Source: Galactobacter sp052108535
GTDB lineage: Bacteria; Actinomycetota; Actinomycetes; Actinomycetales; Micrococcaceae
NCBI GenBank assembly: GCA_052108535.1
Contig: JBQDZM010000056.1
Coordinates: 1 to 13,239 of the forward strand
Length of the DNA stretch: 13,239 nt
Reading direction: 5' to 3'
Shown: positions 1-7,603 of the stretch, piece after piece
Position numbering within the stretch: position 1 is the first letter of the stretch
How the letters are laid out: the number at the start of each line of letters is the position of its first letter
Position numbers and translations under genes: made by a program
The notes under the pieces: model-generated
Told to the model about the DNA's origin: nothing
Seen by the model: only the letters and a program-made list of their open reading frames with translations
The model's database searches: none

Positions 1-1
1 C

Positions 2-1795
2 ATGACCCACTCCGCGTCCCGCCCTGATGCCACCCCGCAAAGCCTGGACGCGATGACCACGGCGCGCGCGGTCGTGGAGAGGCTGGCGCAGTCCGCTGTC
101 CGGCACGTCGTCTTGTGCCCCGGATCGCGCAGCGCGCCACTCGCCTACGCCCTCGCCGAATCTGCCGAAGGCCGGGGCATCGAAGTGCATGTGCGCATCG
201 ACGAGCGCGACGCCGGATTCTTGGGCCTAGGGCTCGCGGCCTCGACCCACACCTGCGTGCCGATCATCACCACTTCAGGCACCGCGGTGGGGGAGCTGAT
301 GCCCGCGGTGATGGAGGCCAACCATGCCGGGTTGCCGCTGCTGGTGCTCTCCGCGGACCGTCCGGCAGAGCTGCATGGGTCCGGCGCCAACCAGACCACG
401 CATCAGGCGGATCTCTTCGGCACGCACGTGCGCGCGTCCCTGTCCGTCGCCGCAGGCGAGGATCCGCGGGCTGCGGTGAGCACCGCCGTCGGGCATTGCC
501 TCGGAGAGAGCGACGCGGCACCGGGGCCGGTGCAACTGAACCTGTGTTTCCGCGATCCCCTTACGCCGCTGCCCGAGCTTCGCCAAGCCGCCTCAAGCGA
601 ACCGTGTCCAACACAGCCGACCCGGAACGGGTCACACACGCCGGGATCGCGTCGGGCCCACGATGCCCACGCGTGGGATCCCGCTCGCCTGGCCGACGCC
701 GCAGCAGAATCCCACGCCACGGACCCTCACGCCACACATCGGACGGTGGTGATGGCCGGGCATGACGCCGGCGCCGTCGCTGCGGACTTCGCCGCTGCGC
801 TGAACCTGCCGCTGTTGGCTGAGCCGAGCTCGAATGCCCGCTTTGGGCCCACAGCGGTGGGGACGTATCAATATCTCTTGGGTGCGTTGGGGCAGGAGAT
901 CGACGCCGTGGTGCTCTTCGGCCGCCCCACCCTCTCGCGTCCACAGTCCGCGCTTTTGGGAAGGTCCGACGTCGCGGTGTGGGCCTACCGGCCCGCACCG
1001 GTCGCGTGGTTCCAAGAGGGCCGACGGCGCGAGACGGCTAGCGCCGACCTCGTCGCCGTGGCGCGGGCGGTGGGGCCGGCCCCGGCCGGCTGGACCGAGC
1101 GGTGGGTGCAGGCCGACGCCGCCGTCCGAGCCGCACTCGAGGACGTGCTGACGGAGCACGAGGCCCGCACCGGTCAACTCACCGGTTCAGGCCTGGCGGC
1201 CACCGTGTGGGGAACGGCCGGCGACGACACGGCGAGCCCCCTGGTGCTGGGGTCCTCCCGCCCCATCCGCGACCTGGACCTCATGGGTGCCCCGCGTGGG
1301 AACCGCGGCCCACACGTGTACGCGAACCGCGGCCTGGCGGGGATCGACGGAACCATCGCCACCGCGCAAGGCATTGCGCTTGGCAGCGGCGGGCGGACCC
1401 TGGCGCTGATGGGGGATGTGACGTTCTTGCATGACGCAGGCGGTCTCCTCACGCCCTCCGACGAGCGGGTTCCGGACCTGGACGTGATCGTGGCCCAGGA
1501 CGACGGCGGCTCCATCTTCGCCACGCTTGAACACGGAACCGTGGGAACGTATCCGGATTACGTGCGGGCGGTGGATCGCTTCTTCCGGACGCCGCACGGG
1601 CTTGCTGTGGCGCCCATCGCTGCGGCCTACGGGTGGGAGACGGCAACGGCCTCGACCCGCTCGGGAGTTGCCGAGTGGATCGAGGCCGGACGCGGTAGCC
1701 ACGGGAGGCGCCTGCTGGAGGTGGCCGTCGAGGCCGACGACCCGCGAGGACTGCACCAGAAACTGGCCGCGGCGGCTCAAGCCGCGTTGGGGTAG
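2..1795 (+). CDS. menD: MenD, SEPHCHC synthase (menaquinone biosynthesis)
   Basis: A ThDP- and Mg-dependent cytosolic enzyme that joins 2-oxoglutarate-derived succinic semialdehyde to isochorismate, giving SEPHCHC, the first committed menaquinone step. The 597-residue protein has the MenD N-terminal signature CPGSRSAPLAYAL (39-51), the probable cofactor-activating glutamate in RIDERDAGF (E68), the TSGTAV segment and SADRP...GANQ loop of the family, and a C-terminal ThDP/Mg motif starting GDVTFLHD (G471, D472). The second part of that motif reads AQDDGGSIF (498-506) instead of the more usual N-N/D-GGGIF. The region around 200-240 is a His/Asp/Ala-rich linker, typical of variable spacing between domains. 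The ATG lies at the second base of the window, so the upstream SD and operon partners cannot be seen; an internal ATG at residue 18 is an alternative start. The gene converges on the ABC ATPase gene with only 6 nt between stop codons. Identification is firm; the exact start is less so. Confidence 0.95.
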   Translation: MTHSASRPDATPQSLDAMTTARAVVERLAQSAVRHVVLCPGSRSAPLAYALAESAEGRGIEVHVRIDERDAGFLGLGLAASTHTCVPIITTSGTAVGELMPAVMEANHAGLPLLVLSADRPAELHGSGANQTTHQADLFGTHVRASLSVAAGEDPRAAVSTAVGHCLGESDAAPGPVQLNLCFRDPLTPLPELRQAASSEPCPTQPTRNGSHTPGSRRAHDAHAWDPARLADAAAESHATDPHATHRTVVMAGHDAGAVAADFAAALNLPLLAEPSSNARFGPTAVGTYQYLLGALGQEIDAVVLFGRPTLSRPQSALLGRSDVAVWAYRPAPVAWFQEGRRRETASADLVAVARAVGPAPAGWTERWVQADAAVRAALEDVLTEHEARTGQLTGSGLAATVWGTAGDDTASPLVLGSSRPIRDLDLMGAPRGNRGPHVYANRGLAGIDGTIATAQGIALGSGGRTLALMGDVTFLHDAGGLLTPSDERVPDLDVIVAQDDGGSIFATLEHGTVGTYPDYVRAVDRFFRTPHGLAVAPIAAAYGWETATASTRSGVAEWIEAGRGSHGRRLLEVAVEADDPRGLHQKLAAAAQAALG

Positions 1796-1801
1796 CCGGA
1801 A

Positions 1802-2581
<780 letters not shown>

Positions 2582-2583
2582 GC

Positions 2584-3414
2584 TCATGCCTCCTCGGGCT
2601 GGATGGACTTCTTGGGCTTGCGCGGCCGGGAGACACTGGCGCTGCGCTTCTCGAACCAGCGAGCCAACAGGCTCAGTGGGACCGTGATCACCAGGTAGAG
2701 CACACCTGCGACCAGCATCGGCGTGATGCCCGCGCCGAGGGAGGTGATGCCGTCACGACCGAACTTGGTCAATTCGTACTGGACGGCGGTGGCGCCCAGG
2801 ATGAACGCCAGCGAGGAGTCCTTGGTCAGCATGATGAACTCGTTGACCAGCGGGGGCAGGACCACCCGGATGGCCTGCGGGATCACGATGGTGACCATGG
2901 CCCGCCAGGCCGGCATACCGAGGGAACGTGCGGCCTCGGTCTGGCCCTTGGGAACGGCCTGCAGGCCGGCGCGGAGGGTCTCTGCGATGTACGCGGCCGA
3001 GGACAGACCGAGGCCTAGCATCACCGTGAACCACTGCGGTAGCTGCGTGTTGAACGCCAGCGGGAATCCGAAGCCGATGGTGATCAGCACCAACAGCGCT
3101 GGGATACCGCGGAAGAATTCGATGTACGCCGTGGCGAGCCAGCGGTAGGGCGCAAAGCTGGCCAACTTCATCAGCGCCAGGACCAAACCAAGCACCAAGC
3201 CGAACGCGAAGGCGATCAAAGTGTAGAAGAGCGTGTTGACCAGACCGACCTTGATGATGTCGGGGAAGAGCGGTCCGAGCTTGTCGAAGCGGAAGAAGGA
3301 CTCCGCGACCAGCTGCCAGTTGACCAGGAAGATTACGGCCAGAATCGCGATCACGAAGATCCCGATCTGGATTCCCTTGCTCGTCCGGGCACGTTGCCGG
3401 GTGGTCATGGCCAT
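2584..3414 (-). CDS. Polar amino-acid ABC transporter, permease
   Basis: Membrane subunit of the importer, HisM/GlnP family (276 residues). There is a hydrophobic segment at 17-34, then the conserved N-terminal part TLFYTLIAFAFGLVLGLVLA, the family hallmark YIEFFRGIPALLVL (97-110), and the cytoplasmic EAA loop TEAARSLGMPAWRAM...IPQAIRVVLPPLVNEF (about 159-193) that docks on the ATPase. The C-terminus is basic (RPRKPKK). Because one permease gene is present, a homodimer is likely. The start ATG at 3414 has an SD-like AAAGGGG 12 nt upstream; a second ATG two codons later is further from it. The gene follows the binding-protein gene after 117 nt that hold two hairpins, and it overlaps or nearly abuts the ATPase gene, so the two are translationally coupled. 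Function as an amino-acid permease is clear; the substrate (Gln, Glu/Asp, His, Arg or similar) is not. Confidence 0.93.
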   Translation of the reverse strand: MAMTTRQRARTSKGIQIGIFVIAILAVIFLVNWQLVAESFFRFDKLGPLFPDIIKVGLVNTLFYTLIAFAFGLVLGLVLALMKLASFAPYRWLATAYIEFFRGIPALLVLITIGFGFPLAFNTQLPQWFTVMLGLGLSSAAYIAETLRAGLQAVPKGQTEAARSLGMPAWRAMVTIVIPQAIRVVLPPLVNEFIMLTKDSSLAFILGATAVQYELTKFGRDGITSLGAGITPMLVAGVLYLVITVPLSLLARWFEKRSASVSRPRKPKKSIQPEEA

Positions 3415-3457
3415 GAGAGTTTCAGCCCCTTTCGAAGGCTCATATGAGGCGTGCGGG

Positions 3458-3490
3458 GGCGTCGGGGTTCGGCTGCCGAACCCCGACGCC
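3458..3490 (-). promoter_or_regulatory. Strong intercistronic hairpin, 15-bp perfect stem
   Basis: Arms GGCGTCGGGGTTCGG (3458-3472) and CCGAACCCCGACGCC (3476-3490) are perfect complements around a 3-nt loop. In the minus-strand transcript it lies between the binding-protein stop and the permease start and has no U-run after it. It is better read as an mRNA-stabilising or partially terminating hairpin than as a full terminator. A competing 8-bp pairing (TGAGGCGT 3445-3452 with ACGCCTCA 3486-3493) uses part of the same arm. Confidence 0.75.
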
Positions 3491-3497
3491 TCACGTG

Positions 3498-3515
3498 GTT
3501 GAGAAGAATCTCAAC
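3498..3515 (-). promoter_or_regulatory. Second intercistronic hairpin next to the binding-protein stop
   Basis: GTTGAGA (3498-3504) and TCTCAAC (3509-3515) form a perfect 7-bp stem with a 4-nt loop. It starts 17 nt after the binding-protein stop codon and 8 nt before the larger hairpin in the direction of transcription. A hairpin at this place commonly protects the 3' end of the binding-protein message, consistent with the excess of binding protein that such importers need. Confidence 0.55.
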
Positions 3516-3531
3516 TGCACAAAGTGTCGGA

Positions 3532-4326
3532 TCAGGCGGCGTCGTCGCCGAACCACTTCTTCTTCAACTCGTCCATGCCGCCGTCAGACTCGAGATCCTT
3601 AAGAGTCTCGTTGACGGCGTCCAGCAGGTCGTCCTCGCCGGTGGGAACAGCAACACCCAGCTGCTCGCCCGTCTTGATTTCCTCCACGACCTTCAACGAG
3701 GAATCGTCCTTGGTGGCATAGCGCAGGATGGACTGGTTGCCCAGCGCGGCCTGGGTCTGGCCGGACTTCAGGGACTGAACCTGCAGGCCCGAGTCCTCGT
3801 AGCCGGTGGGGGTCAAGCCGTTGTCCTTGGCGTATTCCTCACCGGTGGTGGACTGCTGCACGGCGACCTTCTTGCCCTTGGCGGCCGCTACGGAATCGAT
3901 ACCGGAACCGTCCTTGGCCACCAGCACCAGGTCGTCGTCCATGTACGGATCGGAGAAGTTCATGTTCTGCTTGCGGGCGTCCGTGATGGAGACGCCGGAA
4001 ATGGCGATGTCGCACTGGGTCTTGAACAGACCGGACTCGATGGAGTCGAAGGAAGCATCGATGATGTTGGTTTCGACGTCCAGCTTCTCCGCGATCTTGT
4101 CCGCGATGTCCAGATCGAAGCCCACGTTCTTGCCGTCCTGGACAAACTCGAAGGGCTCGTAGGGGATGTCGGAGCAGACGGTCAGCTTGCCTGAGTTCTT
4201 GAGGCTGATCCCGCCGTCGCCCTTCGAGGCGTCGTCGCTAGAACCGGAGCCGCACGCGGCCAGGGTCAGAGCCGCGACGGCGGCGAGGGCAGTGGCTGCG
4301 GCAGGGCGTCCAAGAGTGAATCGCAT
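3532..4326 (-). CDS. Amino-acid ABC transporter, substrate-binding lipoprotein
   Basis: The extracytoplasmic receptor that captures the amino acid and presents it to the permease; SBP_bac_3 family, 264 residues. The signal peptide has a basic n-region, an Ala-rich core and the lipobox LAAC with C25 as lipidated residue, followed by a Ser/Gly/Asp linker. The mature domain shows PYEPFEF (55-61), GFDLDIADKIAEKL (69-82), and DIAISGVSITDARKQ...FSDPYM (106-129), where R118 is the expected ligand-carboxylate contact. Two cysteines, C51 and C105, lie in adjacent strands and could form a disulfide. Start: the ATG at 4326 has GAGAGG about 11 nt upstream; a TTG six codons earlier lies across that SD and is rejected. 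The gene is first in the importer unit, 68 nt after menF on the same strand, so read-through from menF is possible, although a weak -10-like TACACT lies in the gap. Ligand unknown. Confidence 0.93.
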   Translation of the reverse strand: MRFTLGRPAAATALAAVAALTLAACGSGSSDDASKGDGGISLKNSGKLTVCSDIPYEPFEFVQDGKNVGFDLDIADKIAEKLDVETNIIDASFDSIESGLFKTQCDIAISGVSITDARKQNMNFSDPYMDDDLVLVAKDGSGIDSVAAAKGKKVAVQQSTTGEEYAKDNGLTPTGYEDSGLQVQSLKSGQTQAALGNQSILRYATKDDSSLKVVEEIKTGEQLGVAVPTGEDDLLDAVNETLKDLESDGGMDELKKKWFGDDAA

Positions 4327-4365
4327 CGGTGATGTACCTCTCAATGTGGAGTGACGATGCGAGCA

Positions 4366-4371
4366 AGTGTA
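4366..4371 (-). promoter_or_regulatory. Possible -10 box of the amino-acid importer unit
   Basis: On the minus strand TACACT lies 39 nt before the binding-protein ATG, inside the 68-nt gap after menF. It fits the TANNNT pattern, but no -35-like hexamer lies at 16-18 nt, so support is weak. It would give a 5' leader of about 33 nt including the SD. Confidence 0.3.
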
Positions 4372-4394
4372 TCCGGGCTAGTGTTTCGTTCTGG

Positions 4395-5765
4395 TCACCG
4401 ACCGTCAGATGTGGCACCGAGCGCACCAAGCATGGGGCGCATCTTGGCGTCGGTCTCCTTCAATTCGGACTCAGGCAAGGACGCATCCACGATGCCGCAG
4501 CCGGCCCAGACTCGAACCGCGTCCTGGTCTTCCTCGACTCCGAGTCCCGGCTCTACGACGCCGCCGCGCAAGGCGATACCGAATTCGCCGTTGCCGTGGG
4601 CGTCCACCCATCCAACGGGACCGGCAAAGCGGCCACGATCCGTGTCCTCAAGGTCGCGGATCAATGCGCCTGCGCGTTCCCGTGGAGTACCGCACACCGC
4701 AGCGGTGGGGTGCACCACATCCACGAGGTCCAAGGCGCCGGGGCGCGAACCATCCACACGAGGGGCTATCCCGGCGTGGACGTCAGAGGCCAGATGCCAC
4801 ACATTGGGAAGTTCCAGCACAAACGGCTCCGTTGGTGCGTTGAGGCCAGAAACCAAGGGGCCAAGGGTTTCGGTGAGGGAACGAATGGCGAGGTCGTGCT
4901 CGTGTCGCTGCTTGGGATCCGCCAGGAAGCCGGCCTTGGCCTGAGCGTCGCCGCGCAAGCGGCCTTCCTCGCGGTCCAAGGTGCCGGCGAGGACGCGAGC
5001 CCGCGCCGTGCCGTCGAGCACCTGAATCAGCATCTCAGGGGTGGCGCCGAAGAGCCCCTCAAGGCTGTAGGTCCAGCAATCCTTGTACTGGGAGGCGAGT
5101 AGATCCACCGCGTGCGCCACGGGGGCCGGCCCGGCGAAGCGGACCAGAACGTCCCTGCCAAGCACCAGCTTCTCCACGGCGCCAGCCCGGATATGGCCCA
5201 CGCCGCCGTCCACGGCCGCCAAGAAGGCTTCAGGACTCACATGCCCAGCCACCACGTCGTGGACGGGGGTGGCCGGCGCCTCGATCCGGGCGCCGGCGGG
5301 GATGGTAGAGATCACATCAAGCATTCCCAAGGCGGTGGCCAAGGAGGCGACGGGTTTCGTGTGGGCCACGCTCAACCAGGCCGAGTCCTCGGTGAGCCCC
5401 AACAACACCTGCGGCACCACCAGCCGCGAGGGCACAGCCGAGGTCTTGGAGAAGGCGAAGGACCCGTACGCCATCAACCCGGTGCCTGGGCGCAGGAGGG
5501 GATCGGTGACCTCGGAAACGCGCGTCAGCCGTGCGAACCACTCTTGTAAGAGGACAAAACGCTCCGGGCCGGCCGCCGTGGCTCGTGCCGCCACTCCGAG
5601 CCCGAAGAGCCCCACACCCTGACGTGTCCACACGTGGGCATCCATGCGTCGGAAGCGATCGCGCAGGCGGTGGGCTGCGCCCAAGTCAAGGGGATACGTG
5701 GAGACGGACAGGGCATCCGGGTCGGGGAGCCCCTCCGGAGGTCGTAGTGCAGGCAGGCTGGTCAT
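4395..5765 (-). CDS. menF: Isochorismate synthase (MenF type)
   Basis: Converts chorismate to isochorismate, which feeds MenD; Mg-dependent and cytosolic. The 456-residue protein is a chorismate-utilising enzyme. Its N-terminal half is variable; the C-terminal catalytic domain shows EKLVLGRDVLVR (198-209, K199 the likely general base), SLEGLFGATPEML (234-246), AGTLDREEGRLRGD (260-273), KQRHEHDLAI (285-294), HPTAAVCGTPRERA (352-365) and RFAGPVGWVDAHGNGEFGIALRGG (379-402). Menaquinone rather than siderophore use is inferred from menD and the polyprenyl synthase nearby. Anthranilate or aminodeoxychorismate synthase is less likely given the HPTAAVCGTP and FAGPVGW segments. The ATG at 5765 has no SD; instead a TAGACT box ends 9 nt before it, suggesting a leaderless transcript. 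The gene is divergent from the polyprenyl synthase and followed on the same strand by the ABC importer. Confidence 0.93.
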   Translation of the reverse strand: MTSLPALRPPEGLPDPDALSVSTYPLDLGAAHRLRDRFRRMDAHVWTRQGVGLFGLGVAARATAAGPERFVLLQEWFARLTRVSEVTDPLLRPGTGLMAYGSFAFSKTSAVPSRLVVPQVLLGLTEDSAWLSVAHTKPVASLATALGMLDVISTIPAGARIEAPATPVHDVVAGHVSPEAFLAAVDGGVGHIRAGAVEKLVLGRDVLVRFAGPAPVAHAVDLLASQYKDCWTYSLEGLFGATPEMLIQVLDGTARARVLAGTLDREEGRLRGDAQAKAGFLADPKQRHEHDLAIRSLTETLGPLVSGLNAPTEPFVLELPNVWHLASDVHAGIAPRVDGSRPGALDLVDVVHPTAAVCGTPRERAGALIRDLEDTDRGRFAGPVGWVDAHGNGEFGIALRGGVVEPGLGVEEDQDAVRVWAGCGIVDASLPESELKETDAKMRPMLGALGATSDGR

Positions 5766-5774
5766 GGCCGGGTA

Positions 5775-5780
5775 AGTCTA
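5775..5780 (-). promoter_or_regulatory. -10 box of menF (leaderless arrangement)
   Basis: On the minus strand TAGACT is followed by the 9 nt TACCCGGCC and then the menF ATG. A start site at the usual distance from the -10 box would fall on or within 3 nt of the ATG. No SD is present and no clear -35 hexamer is visible. Confidence 0.55.
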
Positions 5781-5857
5781 TCTGGCCAATCCGGACGGGA
5801 CCTGACCGCGGTGAGTCGTGGCACACCTGCGCGCCACGTGCCCCCGCGCGAGTTCGT

Positions 5858-5863
5858 TAGACT
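5858..5863 (+). promoter_or_regulatory. -10 box of the polyprenyl diphosphate synthase gene
   Basis: TAGACT here reads TTAGACTGG and lies in the 183-bp divergent gap between menF and the synthase, 85 nt before the GTG. It would give a leader of about 80 nt. The -35 position holds CACGTG, unlike TTGACA. The stretch 5811-5948 is open in frame with the synthase, but the -10 box inside it and the loss of family similarity argue that it is non-coding. Confidence 0.45.
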
Positions 5864-5948
5864 GGTGTGGACGCCCCTCCGGTTGCATCCGGATCGGCTG
5901 CCATCACACCGGCCCCTCGACCAAGACGAAGTAGGCGGAAGAACCCAA

Positions 5949-7043
5949 GTGAGTGATACGTCCTGGACGTCAGCAGGGCATTCTGCGCCCGCCGGTATCG
6001 ACCTCGACCCGCAGACCCAGGCGCTTGCGGCGTCCATCAAACTGCCGGCCGGATTCCGTGCGATCGCAGAGGATCCCGACTTCGGGTCAGACATCTTCAC
6101 GGGCATGGCCAAGGTGGAGAAACGGCTCCTCGATGCGGTGACCAACTCAGACCCGGTGATTGACAGGGCCTCCAAGCACCTTGCGGAGGCCGGCGGGAAA
6201 CGCGTCCGCCCGCTCCTGGTGCTGATCTCCGCCATGCTCGGGGACGGCATCAACGACGATGTGCTGCAGGCCGCCACCGTCGTGGAGATGACGCATCTGG
6301 CGACGCTCTACCACGACGACGTCATGGACGACGCCCCGCTGCGCCGCGGGACGCCCACCGCCCAGCAGGTGTGGGGCAACTCCGTGGCCATCCTCACCGG
6401 TGACCTCATCCTGGCCCGCGCCTCGGTACTCGGTGCGCAGCTGGGAACCCATGCCGTGGCCCTGCAGGCCAAGACCTTTGAACGTCTGTGCCTTGGCCAG
6501 CTGCATGAGTTCGTCGGCCCGGGCGAACAGGACGACCCGGTGGCGCACTACATCGACGTGATGAGTGACAAGACCGCCTCCCTGATCGCGGCAGCTGGCG
6601 AATTCGGCACGTACTACGGGCACGCCGCTCCCGAAACCATCCAGATTCTCTCCGATTACGGAGAGAAGGTCGGCATCGCCTTCCAGCTTGCGGACGACGT
6701 CATCGACGTCACCGGTGGCTCCAAGAAGGCGGGCAAGGTGACGGGCACCGACTTGCGGGAGGGCGTTCCCACGCTGCCCGTGCTCCTGCTGCGGCAGGAC
6801 GCCGCCGCAGGGGATGCGGAGGCGCAACGCGTGCTGGACCTTATCGACGCCGATCTCAGCTCGGACGAGGCCCTGGCGCAGGCCGTGGAGGCCCTGGCCT
6901 CCCACCCGGCCACTCAGCGTGCCTGGGACGTGGCCAAGGACTGGTCACGTCAGGCCATCGAGGCGCTGGCGCCCCTGCAGGCCGGTACCGTCAAGGAGGC
7001 CCTGGAGGCCTTCGCGGACGCCGTGGTCACCCGAGAGGGCTGA
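5949..7043 (+). CDS. Long-chain polyprenyl diphosphate synthase (menaquinone side chain)
   Basis: A trans-prenyltransferase that adds isopentenyl diphosphate units head-to-tail to an allylic primer, probably for the menaquinone tail. The 364-residue protein shows GGKRVRP (82-88), the first Asp-rich motif DDVMD (123-127) with RRG after it, KTASLIAAAGEFG (208-220), the second Asp-rich motif DDVID (249-253) and the flexible loop KVTGTDLREGVPTLPVL (263-279). Small residues A118-T119 five and four positions before the first motif argue for a long-chain product; the exact length (C30-C50) cannot be read from sequence. Start: GTG at 5949 with AGGCGGA 9 nt upstream; the longer frame to 5811 is unlike the family and overlaps the promoter. 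In related actinobacteria menG and a reductase gene often lie beside this gene; neither is here. The C-terminal coding end lies in an 18-bp tandem repeat. Confidence 0.93.
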   Translation: MSDTSWTSAGHSAPAGIDLDPQTQALAASIKLPAGFRAIAEDPDFGSDIFTGMAKVEKRLLDAVTNSDPVIDRASKHLAEAGGKRVRPLLVLISAMLGDGINDDVLQAATVVEMTHLATLYHDDVMDDAPLRRGTPTAQQVWGNSVAILTGDLILARASVLGAQLGTHAVALQAKTFERLCLGQLHEFVGPGEQDDPVAHYIDVMSDKTASLIAAAGEFGTYYGHAAPETIQILSDYGEKVGIAFQLADDVIDVTGGSKKAGKVTGTDLREGVPTLPVLLLRQDAAAGDAEAQRVLDLIDADLSSDEALAQAVEALASHPATQRAWDVAKDWSRQAIEALAPLQAGTVKEALEAFADAVVTREG

Positions 7044-7079
7044 GTCACCCGAGCGGGCTGAGGCTGCCCGAAAGGGCTA
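7026..7079. repeat. 18-bp unit in 2-3 copies at the convergent gene ends
   Basis: Copy 1 GTCACCCGAGAGGGCTGA (7026-7043) and copy 2 GTCACCCGAGCGGGCTGA (7044-7061) differ at one base. A third, degenerate 18-bp copy, GGCTGCCCGAAAGGGCTA, fills 7062-7079. Copy 1 encodes the last residues and stop of the polyprenyl synthase; copy 3 holds the stop of the HIT gene on the other strand. Each unit has a small CCC/GGG dyad; in copy 3 it is GCCC-GAAA-GGGC. The run may act as a weak two-way terminator, but it lacks T-runs. Confidence 0.6.
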
Positions 7080-7601
7080 TCCCTCCAGAGCCAACACGGC
7101 TAGCAAGGCTGCTCGCAGCTCCTGGGCCTTGCGGGCACGCACGTCCACATCCACCCGGTGCCGCAATTGCTGATACAGCCGGTCCCCGTCGAAGCGGGGG
7201 AACACGTGCAGGTGGTAGTGCCACACGTGCTGGTTCCCGGCCGGTTCGTTGTGCTGCCGCAGACTAGTGCCGCCGGGCCCCCACGCCTCGCGCGAGGCGA
7301 GCGCCACTCGACGTGACATGAGCGAGATAGCGGTCAACACGTTATCTGGTAGGTCGTAGATGTTCTCGTGGTGCCGATTCGGCACGATCATGGCGTGGCC
7401 CTCGAACTCCCCGAAACCGTCACAGGCGATCAGCACCGTCAGTACCGAGTCCTGATACACCAGGTCGGTGGGCTCGCAGAGGTTCGTGGGGGAGAACGGG
7501 GTGGTTCCGTCCACCAGTTCACAGAAGGGACAGGCGTAGTCCGCTGGCTCGTGATAGCCGCCCAAGGCGGCCAGGTCAGCAGCCGAGGAGGGGACGTCCA
7601 A
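7077..7601 (-). CDS. HIT-family nucleotide hydrolase/transferase
   Basis: A histidine-triad protein, expected to cleave or transfer nucleotidyl groups (AMP-lysine, Ap4A-like or nucleoside phosphoramidates); the substrate is unknown. In the 174-residue form there is a zinc-knuckle CPFC (24-27), the core segment GEFEGHAMIVPNRHHENIYDL (64-84), and the triad in QHVWHYHLHVFPRF, with H128, H130 (expected nucleophile) and H132. The HVWHYHLHVFPR wording is typical of a bacterial HIT subgroup that differs from the short Hint proteins. Start: TTG at 7601 has CCAGGA 9 nt upstream and lies 2 nt after the stop of the SUKH-like gene, so coupling is likely. A later TTG giving MGGYHEPADYACPFC is possible; a longer frame overlapping the upstream gene (to 7703) is less likely. 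It converges on the polyprenyl synthase gene. Confidence 0.85.
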   Translation of the reverse strand: MDVPSSAADLAALGGYHEPADYACPFCELVDGTTPFSPTNLCEPTDLVYQDSVLTVLIACDGFGEFEGHAMIVPNRHHENIYDLPDNVLTAISLMSRRVALASREAWGPGGTSLRQHNEPAGNQHVWHYHLHVFPRFDGDRLYQQLRHRVDVDVRARKAQELRAALLAVLALEG

Positions 7602-7603
7602 GA

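Noticed and set aside
115..765. 216-codon Arg/Ala-rich frame inside menD
   Set aside because: It is a typical +2 shadow frame of a high-GC gene with no domain.
1768..1786. GCGGC-TCAA-GCCGC hairpin at the end of menD as a terminator
   Set aside because: It is inside coding DNA, has a 5-bp stem in GC-rich sequence and no T-run; likely chance.
4327..4344. TTG start giving six extra residues on the binding lipoprotein
   Set aside because: The TTG lies across the SD that serves the ATG at 4326, and the signal peptide is normal from that ATG.
5811..5948. 46-codon N-terminal extension of the polyprenyl synthase
   Set aside because: It overlaps the TAGACT box, is unlike the family N-terminus, and the GTG at 5949 has its own SD.
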